Program-made: the position numbers and the translations under genes
From: Chara braunii
Taxonomy: Eukaryota; Streptophyta; Charophyceae; Charales; Characeae
Assembly (NCBI GenBank): GCA_003427395.1
Contig: BFEA01000648.1
Location: forward strand, 530,868-553,511
Length of the DNA stretch: 22,644 nucleotides
Direction: 5' to 3'
Notes under the pieces: generated by a model
What the model saw: only the letters and a program-made list of their open reading frames with translations
Database searches by the model: none
Told to the model about the DNA's origin: nothing
Part shown: in pieces, positions 8,007-15,764 of the stretch
How the letters are laid out: each line of letters opens with the position of its first letter
Position numbering within the stretch: position 1 is the first letter of the stretch

Positions 8007-10121
8007 CTACGAGATTTCCACAGCCCCCCTGCCTCTCACGTGAGGCACCCCCCTGCTGGGGTACCTTCTTGTTCCCAATCTCGATAGCTGTTCCCACCCC
8101 GTCAAGCAATGCACCCAGTCGGCCCAGATTCCCCCAAACTTCCCTGAGAAATTGCGTAGAACATCATCAAAATATGCGTCAGGGAAGTTCCTCTTTCTGA
8201 GCTCAACCTTTAAGGTGAATAGAAAAGCCACCTCCGTACCCTGCATTGTTGTGAGAGCCTTGGCTCTGTGCAGGCAAGAGCCGATCACCGCCTTCTTCTG
8301 CTGCCGACTGCAGAACGAATCGAAGTCCTGCAGGTTCTGGAATCGCAAGCCGTCCTCGTTGTATCTTTGCTGATTTTTGTGCAAAGCAACACACTGAATA
8401 CCCCAAGGCCACTCCAGAGTCTTTAGAATACAGCCGAGAAAATCCCAGCAGTCAGCATCGCTGGTGCGCTCCAAGATTAGATTACTATCATAGCATGATT
8501 CAAATTCCACCAGAATAGACTCTGCGTCCCGCATAGATGTGCAATCACCCTGTTTGTATCTGGCCATGATTGACACGTCGTCCACCATTCGAACACCACC
8601 CACCAATCTCCTATCACTGCCGAGAGAGGACAGGAACAAAAATTCGTTGAAGGAACACAACAGACACGCCAATGCCGGGCTAGACGACTTCCCCATCAGA
8701 ATGCCTACCCTCTGCTGCAGGACTCGACCAGAAGCTTTGAAGAGCGTGCACCCTAAATCGAACTCTACAAAAGCATAGATGGTCTCAAAAGAAACCGAAC
8801 TCCAGCCAATAGCGGATTCCCCAAACTGGAGTTTCGCACCCTTCCCCTTCCTCCTTATCAGCACGCCTTTGCAGCCTCGGATTTCCCAGAAGTCAACGAC
8901 CCACCGGACGGCTCTCAGGATAGATTCATGTGGCAAATTACAAAACATCTCTTTGATGTCAAACGCCATGCCGAGAAATCGTTCACCTTGCTTTAGCTCC
9001 CCATTAATCTCACGCAGGGACGAAACCAAATCCGCCATGCTCCTCAGGTTGAAGTTCGTCTCCCGCGGCAACTCCCACAGCAGTTGGTTAATCGCTCGAG
9101 CAATCTTCTTGCTGGCTGACACCCCACACTCAGAGTGCGTCGGGCAAATGGGACGCCACTTGGTGATATCTTTGTGCTTCGGGATCGAACATGTCTGCCC
9201 CAAGCTCCCCGCACGATTCCATTTACCCAGCCGATCAAACTTCCCCTCCTTGTATCTTAAAGCACACCCACAAATCACCTCATCCTCATCTTCTCGTATC
9301 ACGAAGCCTGGGTTACGCAAGAACAACTTGTTCATACCACTCTGATAGATCACAGGACAACAGACAAGGGAATCACCAGCATTGTGATCGATAGGACATT
9401 TCACCAACTCCCCAAACTTTTCCCTCCATCCCAACACCGTATCGATACTCCACGAGAACAGGCCGTCCCTCCTCACCGTCTTGTTGAAGCAGCAGTCAAT
9501 CGTGCCTTTATCAAAAGCGTCCTCATGCAGGGTAGGTAACAGGCTAGACAGGCCAAACGAAGTAATCACCTGCCTCACCAAGTTGCGTCGAGAGGTGACA
9601 TGTGACGAACTGGGGATATTGCGAGAGTTTTTCAGAGCAGTCGGAACGAAGTCAACCTCAGCCATACGAAAGCAGACGTGCCCCTTTACACGCAGAAAAA
9701 CCTCATCAGCCTCAGCACATTGACACGACAACTTTAGCTGCCTGGACGCAGATCGAAAGTTGAACAAAACATCCCCAACACTCCGGTTCTTGACCCACAC
9801 CACCCGCATTCGCCTCACCACCATATCCTTTATACACCCCGGCAAGTCCAACTTGCCCACCAATTCGCAACACACGGTCCTAATTGCACTCTTACAGAGA
9901 CAATCATCATAAGTAATGCGCACAACAGGACGAGAGCGTACATTGAATCCAAATTTCCTACGAACAGCACCGGAAAGAACGCAGCGAAGAGTGTACCTAG
10001 TCCTCTTTTCCTTAAAGCTCCTGATGCCACTGTAGAGGCCTACCATCTTTTCAAGGTCCCATTCCGGCAAACACTTTCGAGACGGAGGGTTCTGTAGGAA
10101 ATCTAACAGGGTGGGTTTCAG
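8007..10121 (-). CDS. Penelope-like reverse transcriptase module
   Basis: An open frame of 704 codons ending at TAG (8007-8009). An ATG at 10130 gives three extra residues, but those lie in inserted DNA, so the ancestral reading enters from the endonuclease. PLE-type RT blocks in order: DHNAGDSLVCCPVIYQ (about 9390-9340); KWRPICPTHSECGVSASKKI; FDIKEMFCNLPHE with the first catalytic Asp (about 8967-8930); VGILMGKSSSPALA (about 8710-8668); RMVDDVSIM, the catalytic Asp pair, with Met in place of the usual Tyr (about 8594-8568); and DCWDFLGCIL. The N-terminal 250 residues hold several Cys pairs (CQCAE, HVCF, CGC) of unknown role. The enzyme would copy element RNA at a nicked target. All catalytic positions look intact, but the module is cut off from its endonuclease by the insertion at 10126-11058. 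Confidence 0.85.
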   Translation of the reverse strand: MKPTLLDFLQNPPSRKCLPEWDLEKMVGLYSGIRSFKEKRTRYTLRCVLSGAVRRKFGFNVRSRPVVRITYDDCLCKSAIRTVCCELVGKLDLPGCIKDMVVRRMRVVWVKNRSVGDVLFNFRSASRQLKLSCQCAEADEVFLRVKGHVCFRMAEVDFVPTALKNSRNIPSSSHVTSRRNLVRQVITSFGLSSLLPTLHEDAFDKGTIDCCFNKTVRRDGLFSWSIDTVLGWREKFGELVKCPIDHNAGDSLVCCPVIYQSGMNKLFLRNPGFVIREDEDEVICGCALRYKEGKFDRLGKWNRAGSLGQTCSIPKHKDITKWRPICPTHSECGVSASKKIARAINQLLWELPRETNFNLRSMADLVSSLREINGELKQGERFLGMAFDIKEMFCNLPHESILRAVRWVVDFWEIRGCKGVLIRRKGKGAKLQFGESAIGWSSVSFETIYAFVEFDLGCTLFKASGRVLQQRVGILMGKSSSPALACLLCSFNEFLFLSSLGSDRRLVGGVRMVDDVSIMARYKQGDCTSMRDAESILVEFESCYDSNLILERTSDADCWDFLGCILKTLEWPWGIQCVALHKNQQRYNEDGLRFQNLQDFDSFCSRQQKKAVIGSCLHRAKALTTMQGTEVAFLFTLKVELRKRNFPDAYFDDVLRNFSGKFGGIWADWVHCLTGWEQLSRLGTRRYPSRGVPHVRGRGAVEIS

Positions 10122-11062
10122 ACATAACATAGTATTCGTGAAAACATAACAAAACCAAAAAACCTAAAATTTTTTATAGAATGAAAAAGTAAAAGTCAAA
10201 CTTTTATTTTTGACACATAAAAGAGAGCGTTTTTAACTGTTTCCCGAGAAAGGAGGCAAAAAAACTGGCAGAAAGTCCAGCGGTTCTCAAAATGTGCAAG
10301 AAAATCTTTTCCAGCAAAGAGCACGTCATAGGACTATAAGTCGTTCTTAGTAGATTGACAAAAAGCATAGCTCAAACAAGACAATCTTAAAGGTCTTCAA
10401 GACGAACTCGAAAGATGTTAAAAAAAACAGTTTCAGTGAATACTCATTTATAGAACTATAAGTCGTTTCTAGAGTTTGGTAAAAACCAGATTCTGAGAAA
10501 TTGAGTTTATAGAACTATAAATTAATATAACTCCATTTTAAAGATAACTGTAAAACCCTTGTCAAAAAATATATGTTATGTAAAAGAAGAATTCAAACAG
10601 CCAATCATAATTTAAAATTAGAAAATAAAAAGATATTTAATAAAAAACACAAAAAATAATATATTTGTCCATATATAAGAGAACATATCCAAGCAAATGT
10701 ATTCGTGAACAGGAGAGCATGTGTGCGTGTTTGGGAGACCCCCCAATAGGTTCGTCGTGCTACATACCATATAGAACTATAAATATGATTTTTTCAGATA
10801 AACAAAAAATTGGGATAATTCGGTGCCTAAACAAACGGTGCTTTGCAAGGTAGTGATTTTTTGTAAAAAACCTTGCTTCTCTCCTCATCACTTCCAGTGG
10901 TTATGAAAAAGTACTTTCCTATTCCCTTTTTGCGGTTAATTTACTTCACATAAAATTTTGTTCGTGTAGGAGGCCTGAAAAATATACTATCAGAATCTTT
11001 AAAAATTTTCGTGCAAACCTAACAATTTTTTTTTATAGGTTTTCACGAATACTATGTTACAT
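10122..11062. mobile_element. Non-autonomous DNA transposon inserted in the PLE polyprotein
   Basis: A 933-bp AT-rich insert (10126-11058) begins AACATAGTATTCGTGAAAAC and ends with its perfect 20-bp reverse complement (11039-11058). ACAT flanks it on both sides (10122-10125 and 11059-11062), a 4-bp target duplication. Removing 937 bp (insert plus one ACAT) joins the GIY-YIG frame to the RT frame in phase. The interior has no credible ORF and carries four direct copies of ATAGAACTATAA-type sequence. The length and a duplication of 4 bp (5 bp if TIR symmetry is relaxed) do not assign it to a superfamily. It is not an intron: no AG lies at the downstream junction. Confidence 0.85.
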
Positions 11063-11946
11063 AGCAGAGTAGAACAAAAGTACGAGATGGAACGAAATTT
11101 CAAAGTTATGCCGTTAGCCAGCCAGCCACGGTTCTTCTTCAATGCTCCAATTCCAAAATCAGTCTCGACGATGGACCCCCCAAAGCATCTTTTGATCACC
11201 CTCCATTTGTCCAGAAGCAAACCCCCTCCAAGACACCAAACTATCATCTCCTTCTTTCCACACGACCGTGCGTTCGACGAAAGTCCCATCAGACTGGCTG
11301 GCTGATCACCCTCTTGTGCCACAAAGTTCAAGTGCGCATGCTTAGCCACATCAACCCTCACCGTCTTCACACTATCACCCGACTGCCTTCGTCTCCATCT
11401 CTCCCGCTCCCGCTTACCCGGACGACACCTCCTATGTTTGACCGACCTGTCCCTGCTGTTAAGAAAGGGGTTGGTACGCCGAGTCACAAACCTCTCCAAA
11501 GCCAACAAATCCCGTTCATCGCAGTGAAACAGAGGCAGAGCAACGTACTTGCCCGGACAACATCTGCGCAGCCAGTTATACAGCCTATGATTCCTTTGCC
11601 CGCTATCTATAACGCCTTCATTGCAGACCCGGTAGACATGCTCACACCACCTAACATCCAGAGACCGCCCCGTGGAACCTACATAACATTGTTTATGCCA
11701 AGGAGATATGAGGACGTACAAAATTGGACCTCGACATCGATACATCTCGCCCTCCTCTTTCAACATAGTCAAAAGGTAAGTCCGAAAATTCACCACCCAC
11801 GGAATGCACCCACGCAATACCAACATCAACACCGCAATCTGAAAAAGAGAGTTCCATGACTCATCACGCAGAGAAGAGGTAGAGACAAAACGAACATCAC
11901 GACAAACCTTGGCAAACCCCCAAATCGTCGCGCTCGGGAAGTCCCA
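10999..11946 (-). CDS. GIY-YIG endonuclease module of the PLE
   Basis: The frame is open from directly after the TGA at 11949-11947; the first ATG is at 11826. The GIY-YIG signature reads PILYVLIS ... CYVGSTGRSLDVRWCEHV, then ALERFVTRRTNPFLN. Numbering from codon 11832, the two signature Tyr are residues 39 and 50, the catalytic Arg 61, a His 65, the metal-binding Glu 113 and a conserved Asn 121. This domain nicks target DNA to prime reverse transcription. Genuine coding ends at 11059; the last 20 codons (N-I-V-F-V-K onward to TAA at 10999-11001) belong to the inserted DNA transposon. A basic Arg-rich linker (RPGKRERERWRRR) follows the nuclease fold. Endonuclease before RT is the permuted PLE order. 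Confidence 0.85.
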   Translation of the reverse strand, partial: WDFPSATIWGFAKVCRDVRFVSTSSLRDESWNSLFQIAVLMLVLRGCIPWVVNFRTYLLTMLKEEGEMYRCRGPILYVLISPWHKQCYVGSTGRSLDVRWCEHVYRVCNEGVIDSGQRNHRLYNWLRRCCPGKYVALPLFHCDERDLLALERFVTRRTNPFLNSRDRSVKHRRCRPGKRERERWRRRQSGDSVKTVRVDVAKHAHLNFVAQEGDQPASLMGLSSNARSCGKKEMIVWCLGGGLLLDKWRVIKRCFGGSIVETDFGIGALKKNRGWLANGITLKFRSISYFCSTLLCNIVFVKTYKKKLLGLHENF

Positions 11947-11971
11947 TCAAGCAGAGTCTGACGGGACTTCC
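11937..11971 (-). promoter_or_regulatory. Hairpin containing the ORF1 stop codon
   Basis: In the sense RNA, GGAAGUCCCGUCA pairs with UGAUGGGACUUCC: 13 bp including one G-U, with the 9-base loop GACUCUGCU. The TGA stop of ORF1 forms the first three bases of the 3' arm, next to the loop. The downstream frame continues in phase into the endonuclease. It is a candidate translational recoding element; the function is inferred. Confidence 0.5.
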
Positions 11972-13434
11972 TCTACGACCACGACGTTGCTGTCATCAGA
12001 TACTGCCTTACCGTGGCTGCGCTCGTCGCGAAGGCCTTCCTTAGGTCCGTTGTCTTCACCAAACATTTTTGCCGCATTGATCTGAGCCACCTCCTCGACA
12101 GAGATGTCCATCCTCTTGTATTTGATACCTGCTTCCTGGTATAACGACTCCAAACCCGCCTTCTTCAAAGCCCGCAATCTTTTTCTCTCGTCTTGAAGAA
12201 ACCCAAAACGATCATTTGCCTTAGCGAAATCATCGTCCGGGCGAGCCATTCTCCCAGGTGTAGCCTTCACCTTGCTCTTCTTGCCGGATCGAAACCCAGT
12301 TTTTGCCGCCTCTTCCATCCTCTCTTTGAGGTTCGTGCCCTGCTCTTTAGGGGAGCTGCATCCGGCTTGCTCCGTCGTCAGTCGCGCCAGCTGCTCCCGT
12401 AATCTAACCAACTCGTTCTCGGCCTCGATCCTCCTTGCTTCGGCCAAAACCCTCCTCTCCTTCAACATGTCCACTTCAGTTTGGTCATACTTCCTCCGTT
12501 CCTGTAAATCCGAAAGTTGCACTCGCAGGCGCCTCAGTTCCTCCGAAGACCCCGAGATACGTGTCCTAGTAGCGGTTCGTCCTTCGGTAACCGGTGTAGT
12601 TACATTGATACTACCTCGCTTGTTTCCGGGCCGCAGAGCCTCGTTTTTCCATAGCTTCGCGACCTCCTCCGTTTCCTCGTTTCGTTTGCGCAGAGCCTCC
12701 ATCTCCATGCGCAGGTCCTCGATTTGCTTCGCTAGATCGCTCCTCCCCATGTTGTCGCGGCCCTCCTTGAGGTCACGAATCTCCCATTTCAAGGCGCCCA
12801 GCTCCCCTTCCATCTTCTGCTTCATATCGGCCTCGACACGTTTCAGGTCCGCGTTCTCCCGCTGTAGCCGGTCAACCAAGTCGGTGGATGGCAACTGCTC
12901 CTTGATGCCGTATTTCGTCCTTAATTCGTCATTCTCTCGTCGCAGTCTACGAATCTCGTCGTTATCTGAGCTGGTGTTCGCCTTGCCGACCCCTTTGCCC
13001 ATGATGGCTTTGTACATCGGAGCCCGCTCACTTTCCAAGCGCTGGCCGATCTGATTCTCCAATTCTTGCCTATCCTTCTTCACTCGCTCTGCCTCCTCCT
13101 CCTTCTCCCGTCGTTGCTTTTCCTTTTCGGCAACTTCCATTTCCTCCCTTTCCTTCAGCTGCGCTTTACTGACAAAATCATTACACTTGTCAAGTATCTG
13201 TTGGTTCCTCGTCCACCACCCCGTACGTGGGGCTCCGCCGTAAGAATTCTCCACAGGCGTTCGAGCTGCAAGTGGTGCTACTTGCACCCCGGCGGCTGGT
13301 AAAGCCAGTATCAGTTCGGCATTGGCCCCCGTTGCCACTGGTGGCCGTTGATAGTTCCTAGGATGCGGGCACTCCCGCGACCAATGGCCCTGTTGGCCAC
13401 AGTTAAAACAGGCTCCCCTTCCCGAAGCAGCCAT
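11947..13434 (-). CDS. PLE ORF1: CCHC zinc knuckle and coiled-coil protein
   Basis: 495 codons. The chosen start is the ATG at 13434 in a GCCATGG context, because the zinc knuckle begins at residue 9 and the upstream open frame is low-complexity Phe/Ser/Leu from poly-T. Residues 9-22 are CFNCGQQGHWSREC, a CX2CX4HX4C retroviral-type knuckle that binds single-stranded nucleic acid. After a Pro/Ala-rich linker, residues about 95-370 are strongly charged with heptad-like Leu/Ile spacing (for example EIRRLRRENDELR and RRIEAENELVRLREQL), predicting a long coiled coil for multimerisation. A basic segment (FRSGKKSKVKA) and an acidic tail follow. By analogy with Gag and LINE ORF1 proteins it would coat element RNA. 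It ends at TGA, and the same frame continues into the endonuclease. Confidence 0.75.
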   Translation of the reverse strand: MAASGRGACFNCGQQGHWSRECPHPRNYQRPPVATGANAELILALPAAGVQVAPLAARTPVENSYGGAPRTGWWTRNQQILDKCNDFVSKAQLKEREEMEVAEKEKQRREKEEEAERVKKDRQELENQIGQRLESERAPMYKAIMGKGVGKANTSSDNDEIRRLRRENDELRTKYGIKEQLPSTDLVDRLQRENADLKRVEADMKQKMEGELGALKWEIRDLKEGRDNMGRSDLAKQIEDLRMEMEALRKRNEETEEVAKLWKNEALRPGNKRGSINVTTPVTEGRTATRTRISGSSEELRRLRVQLSDLQERRKYDQTEVDMLKERRVLAEARRIEAENELVRLREQLARLTTEQAGCSSPKEQGTNLKERMEEAAKTGFRSGKKSKVKATPGRMARPDDDFAKANDRFGFLQDERKRLRALKKAGLESLYQEAGIKYKRMDISVEEVAQINAAKMFGEDNGPKEGLRDERSHGKAVSDDSNVVVVEEVPSDSA

Positions 13435-13452
13435 GGCAGAAGACAGAGAGAG

Positions 13453-13481
<29 letters not shown>
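13453..13481. repeat. Poly-A tract (poly-U in PLE sense RNA)
   Basis: Twenty-nine A residues 20 bp upstream of the PLE ORF1 start, giving a U-rich leader in the sense transcript. Confidence 0.8.
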
Positions 13482-13483
<2 letters not shown>

Positions 13484-13711
13484 AAAGAAAAAGAAAGAAG
13501 ATGGACGGGACAAAAATAGTGACACATCCCAACGTTCAGTTCGATGAGACAGTACGCAGCCACACTACCGTAATGCTATCTTCACGGCGGTTATTACACA
13601 AATTGCTGGATAGGCGAATCCGACATCCAAAGCAACAAAATACAAATCGCCGAAAGCAGGAAAACTCATCACGTTCGACAAAGATAGATAGATGGAGAGA
13701 AAGGGAGAGAG

Positions 13712-13799
<88 letters not shown>

Positions 13800-13800
13800 N

Positions 13801-13890
<90 letters not shown>
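13712..13890. repeat. (GATA)n-(GA)n compound microsatellite
   Basis: About 12 GATA units are followed by about 65 GA units, with an N at 13800. On the PLE sense strand this is a polypyrimidine TC/TATC run in the 5' leader. The Ser/Leu-only frames through it are artefacts. Length may be mis-assembled. Confidence 0.9.
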
Positions 13891-13896
<6 letters not shown>

Positions 13897-14052
13897 AGAG
13901 AGGAGAAAGGGAGAGAGAACATAAACACAGAAACAAGGGGCGGGAAAGGAAGAGAAACGAAAGTCCCAAAATTTCCGAAACGCGACCAGATGGCCGGAAA
14001 ATTAACAGTGAAAACCTGCCATATACATCGTAAGAGAATCGTTATGAATAGG

Positions 14053-14105
14053 CGCAGCGACCCTACGCTGCGTTTCATCCGGCCGCCAAATACCGGAATC
14101 ATCAG
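14053..14105 (-). ncRNA. Hammerhead-ribozyme-like fold, probably degenerate
   Basis: On the minus strand CTGATGA (14105-14099) is followed by a stem II (TCCGG ... CCGGA, 14097-14078), then GAAAC (14076-14072), and a stem III of CGCAGCG / CGCTGCG (14072-14053) closed by TAGGGT. This is the hammerhead core in the correct order. After stem III the expected UH reads CC, and the flanks do not pair to form stem I, so cleavage activity is doubtful. Penelope-like elements are known to carry hammerhead motifs, and this one lies just downstream of the 5' pLTR in the sense orientation. Confidence 0.4.
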
Positions 14106-14202
14106 GGGTCTGTCTGTAGTCGCACGGAAAGGGACTGGCCGAATAACACTAATTACTTAAGTACTGCCAAAAAAGAACGAGTCCACTTAACAACTTGAGC
14201 AC

Positions 14203-14680
14203 AGGCAACTCCGGAACCAGAATAGGTTCGAGAAAGAAGAGTCCAGAATTCCGAAGTTACTGGATGAACCGAACCTAGAAAAAAGATCAAGAACAGAAGT
14301 TACAGAAAAACGTTTCCAGCTCTGGGTTACTCCTGCCAGGGGCCGTACTTCCAACTAGACAAAGTTCAGACAATAAAATGACCAAAACCAAAAAATCAGA
14401 AAAATCAAAAGAATCAAAATCAGAAGATCCGTCGGGGGGACTCCAACCCTCCATTGGCAGCCACTTGTTTCAAAGGCCAGTTTGTACCATGGTTTCACTA
14501 CCCCTGAGCCTTCGAGAAAAAATATATTTTCGATACCCCTGCAAACCAAACAACTCCTAATAAACCCCGACCTCATGGAGGTCCTAATTGCACCTTCCCC
14601 AACGACCCCTAACGGACCCCAGTAACCAAACAATTGTTGATGAACCCCGACCTCCTGGAGGTCCTAATTGCCCCTTGCCC
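14203..14680 (-). repeat. PLE upstream pLTR
   Basis: Direct repeat of 7342-7817, about 97% identical by eye (about 14 substitutions or single-base indels over 478 bp). In sense orientation it is preceded by the inverted fragment 14783-14681 and followed by the ribozyme-like fold and ORF1. Confidence 0.85.
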
Positions 14681-14783
14681 CATGAGATGTGTTTGTGGAT
14701 TTTGTGGGGAAGCGGTCCTTTCGCAGCTTGGCCGCAGGCTGGTGCATATGAGGTCTCGGACGGTAAGGGTTGATTTGGACCCC
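14681..14783 (+). repeat. Inverted 3' UTR fragment at the PLE 5' end
   Basis: Reverse complement of 7848-7948. The junction with the pLTR at 14680/14681 is abrupt, and 30 bp present at the 3' end (7818-7847) are absent. The inverted match ends at 14783, taken as the element's outer limit. Confidence 0.85.
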
Positions 14784-14819
14784 TACCCTGTAGGCCTCAG
14801 GTACTCAGGGATGCATAGG

Positions 14820-15018
14820 CTTCTTTTTTTTGTTTTCCCCCTGGCCGTGGCCACGCCCAAGATGCCTCGGCCACGGGGGCAAAAAAAAAAAGTAGGGGGG
14901 ACCTTGCGAATCCGCCGGCCGTCGCTACCGCCGGAGCAGCGCTAAGTTTGTGCTAACAGTCGCCGCGGGTCCGGCGCGAACGGCGCGTTCTCGTTTCGAC
15001 TGTTAACCCTAACTTAGC
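14820..15018. repeat. Two GC-rich hairpins between PLE and LINE-2
   Basis: The first (14820-14892) pairs a T-rich/CCCCC/GTGGCC arm with GGCCACGGGGGC plus A11. The second (14941-15018) is cleaner: GCTAAGTTTGTGCTAACAGTCG at 14941-14962 against its near reverse complement at 14997-15018, around a CG-rich 34-base centre. Both may be small foldback elements. Between 15019 and 15764 I see no gene; it probably includes the 5' UTR of LINE-2, whose start could not be placed. Confidence 0.5.
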
Positions 15019-15764
15019 TCCTGCCCTGACGGCAGCACGACTGGGCGGATATGGTGACGAAGAGGTGTGCAAGAAGGCGGTGGTGTTACATGCGGTGCGT
15101 GACGATTCTGTCTGCCCTGCCAGTAAGGGGGCAACGATTATCCTTCTGCTTTGCCCTCGTGACTTAGCCTTTGAGTGGGCTGAGGAATGCGTAGTGTTCA
15201 CACGAGGAGCACGACTGGCAGCCCAGTAATTGACTTATACTCTCTCTATATTGCTTCTATTTCATGCCCGAGAACTCTACGGAGATTTTGTTAACATGGG
15301 GAGCCGCCCTTCCCCCCGAGTTTAGGGCTTGAGGGGCGGGCTCCTTTTCTCCTCCGCGAAGCTTGCAAGTGGTTGACGGGAAGAAGTGTTGGACTCGGCT
15401 GGGTTGTCGAAAATCAAGGGCATATTTCTTGCTGGCGATCGACCAGAGGGATCTGTACTTGCTATATTGATGAAGATTCAACCTGTGTTTGGCCAGGAGG
15501 TGATCTCGTAGCACATACCTGGAGCGGTTTTGCCTGAGTTGATCTGCGTTCATTTAGACAAGGGTTTGTGAGCACTCACCACTCTGGCCCAGTTGAATAC
15601 GGCAGGGTTGGATTTGCTTTTGGGTAAAAGGAAGTCTAAGATTGTGTTGATAGGATAACGGTCCTTTTTTAAACTGCTCTCTGCCTTTGTCGTCCGTTGT
15701 TAAGTTTTCTCTTCGCAACCCTTATGATATTATTGATTTGAGGTCGTCGTCCTCGGGAGTCAGA

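Larger units (their letters stand above)
7342..14783 (-). mobile_element. Penelope-like retroelement (permuted GIY-YIG before RT)
   Basis: Defined by a direct repeat of about 477 bp at both ends (7342-7817 and 14203-14680), an inverted fragment at the 5' end (14681-14783), a GIY-YIG endonuclease and a PLE-type reverse transcriptase. Direct terminal repeats with an extra inverted fragment are the known pLTR structure of Penelope elements. In sense orientation the order is inverted fragment, pLTR, 5' UTR with microsatellite, CCHC/coiled-coil ORF1, TGA, endonuclease, inserted DNA transposon, RT, 3' UTR, pLTR. Canonical PLEs carry the endonuclease after the RT, and here it comes before. The two pLTRs differ at roughly 14 positions by eye (about 97% identity), so insertion was fairly recent, yet the coding unit is now split by a DNA element. 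No target duplication was identified. Confidence 0.85.

Noticed and set aside
10122-11062. The AT-rich gap as a spliceosomal or group II intron
   Set aside because: Perfect terminal inverted repeats and a flanking duplication fit a DNA transposon; no AG acceptor lies at the in-frame junction and no intron-encoded protein or group II domain structure is seen.
10122-11062. TA duplication (Tc1/mariner or Stowaway type) for the DNA transposon
   Set aside because: A TA target can be drawn at the ends, but then removal leaves the nuclease and RT out of frame; ACAT restores the frame.
8007-11946. RT plus GIY-YIG as a mobile group II intron or bacterial retron system
   Set aside because: RT motifs, pLTR repeats and context are those of a Penelope-like eukaryotic retroelement; no ribozyme intron domains or bacterial features are present.
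14941-15018. Hairpin considered as a tRNA or small structured RNA gene
   Set aside because: No cloverleaf, no A/B box and no anticodon arm; a simple inverted repeat explains it.
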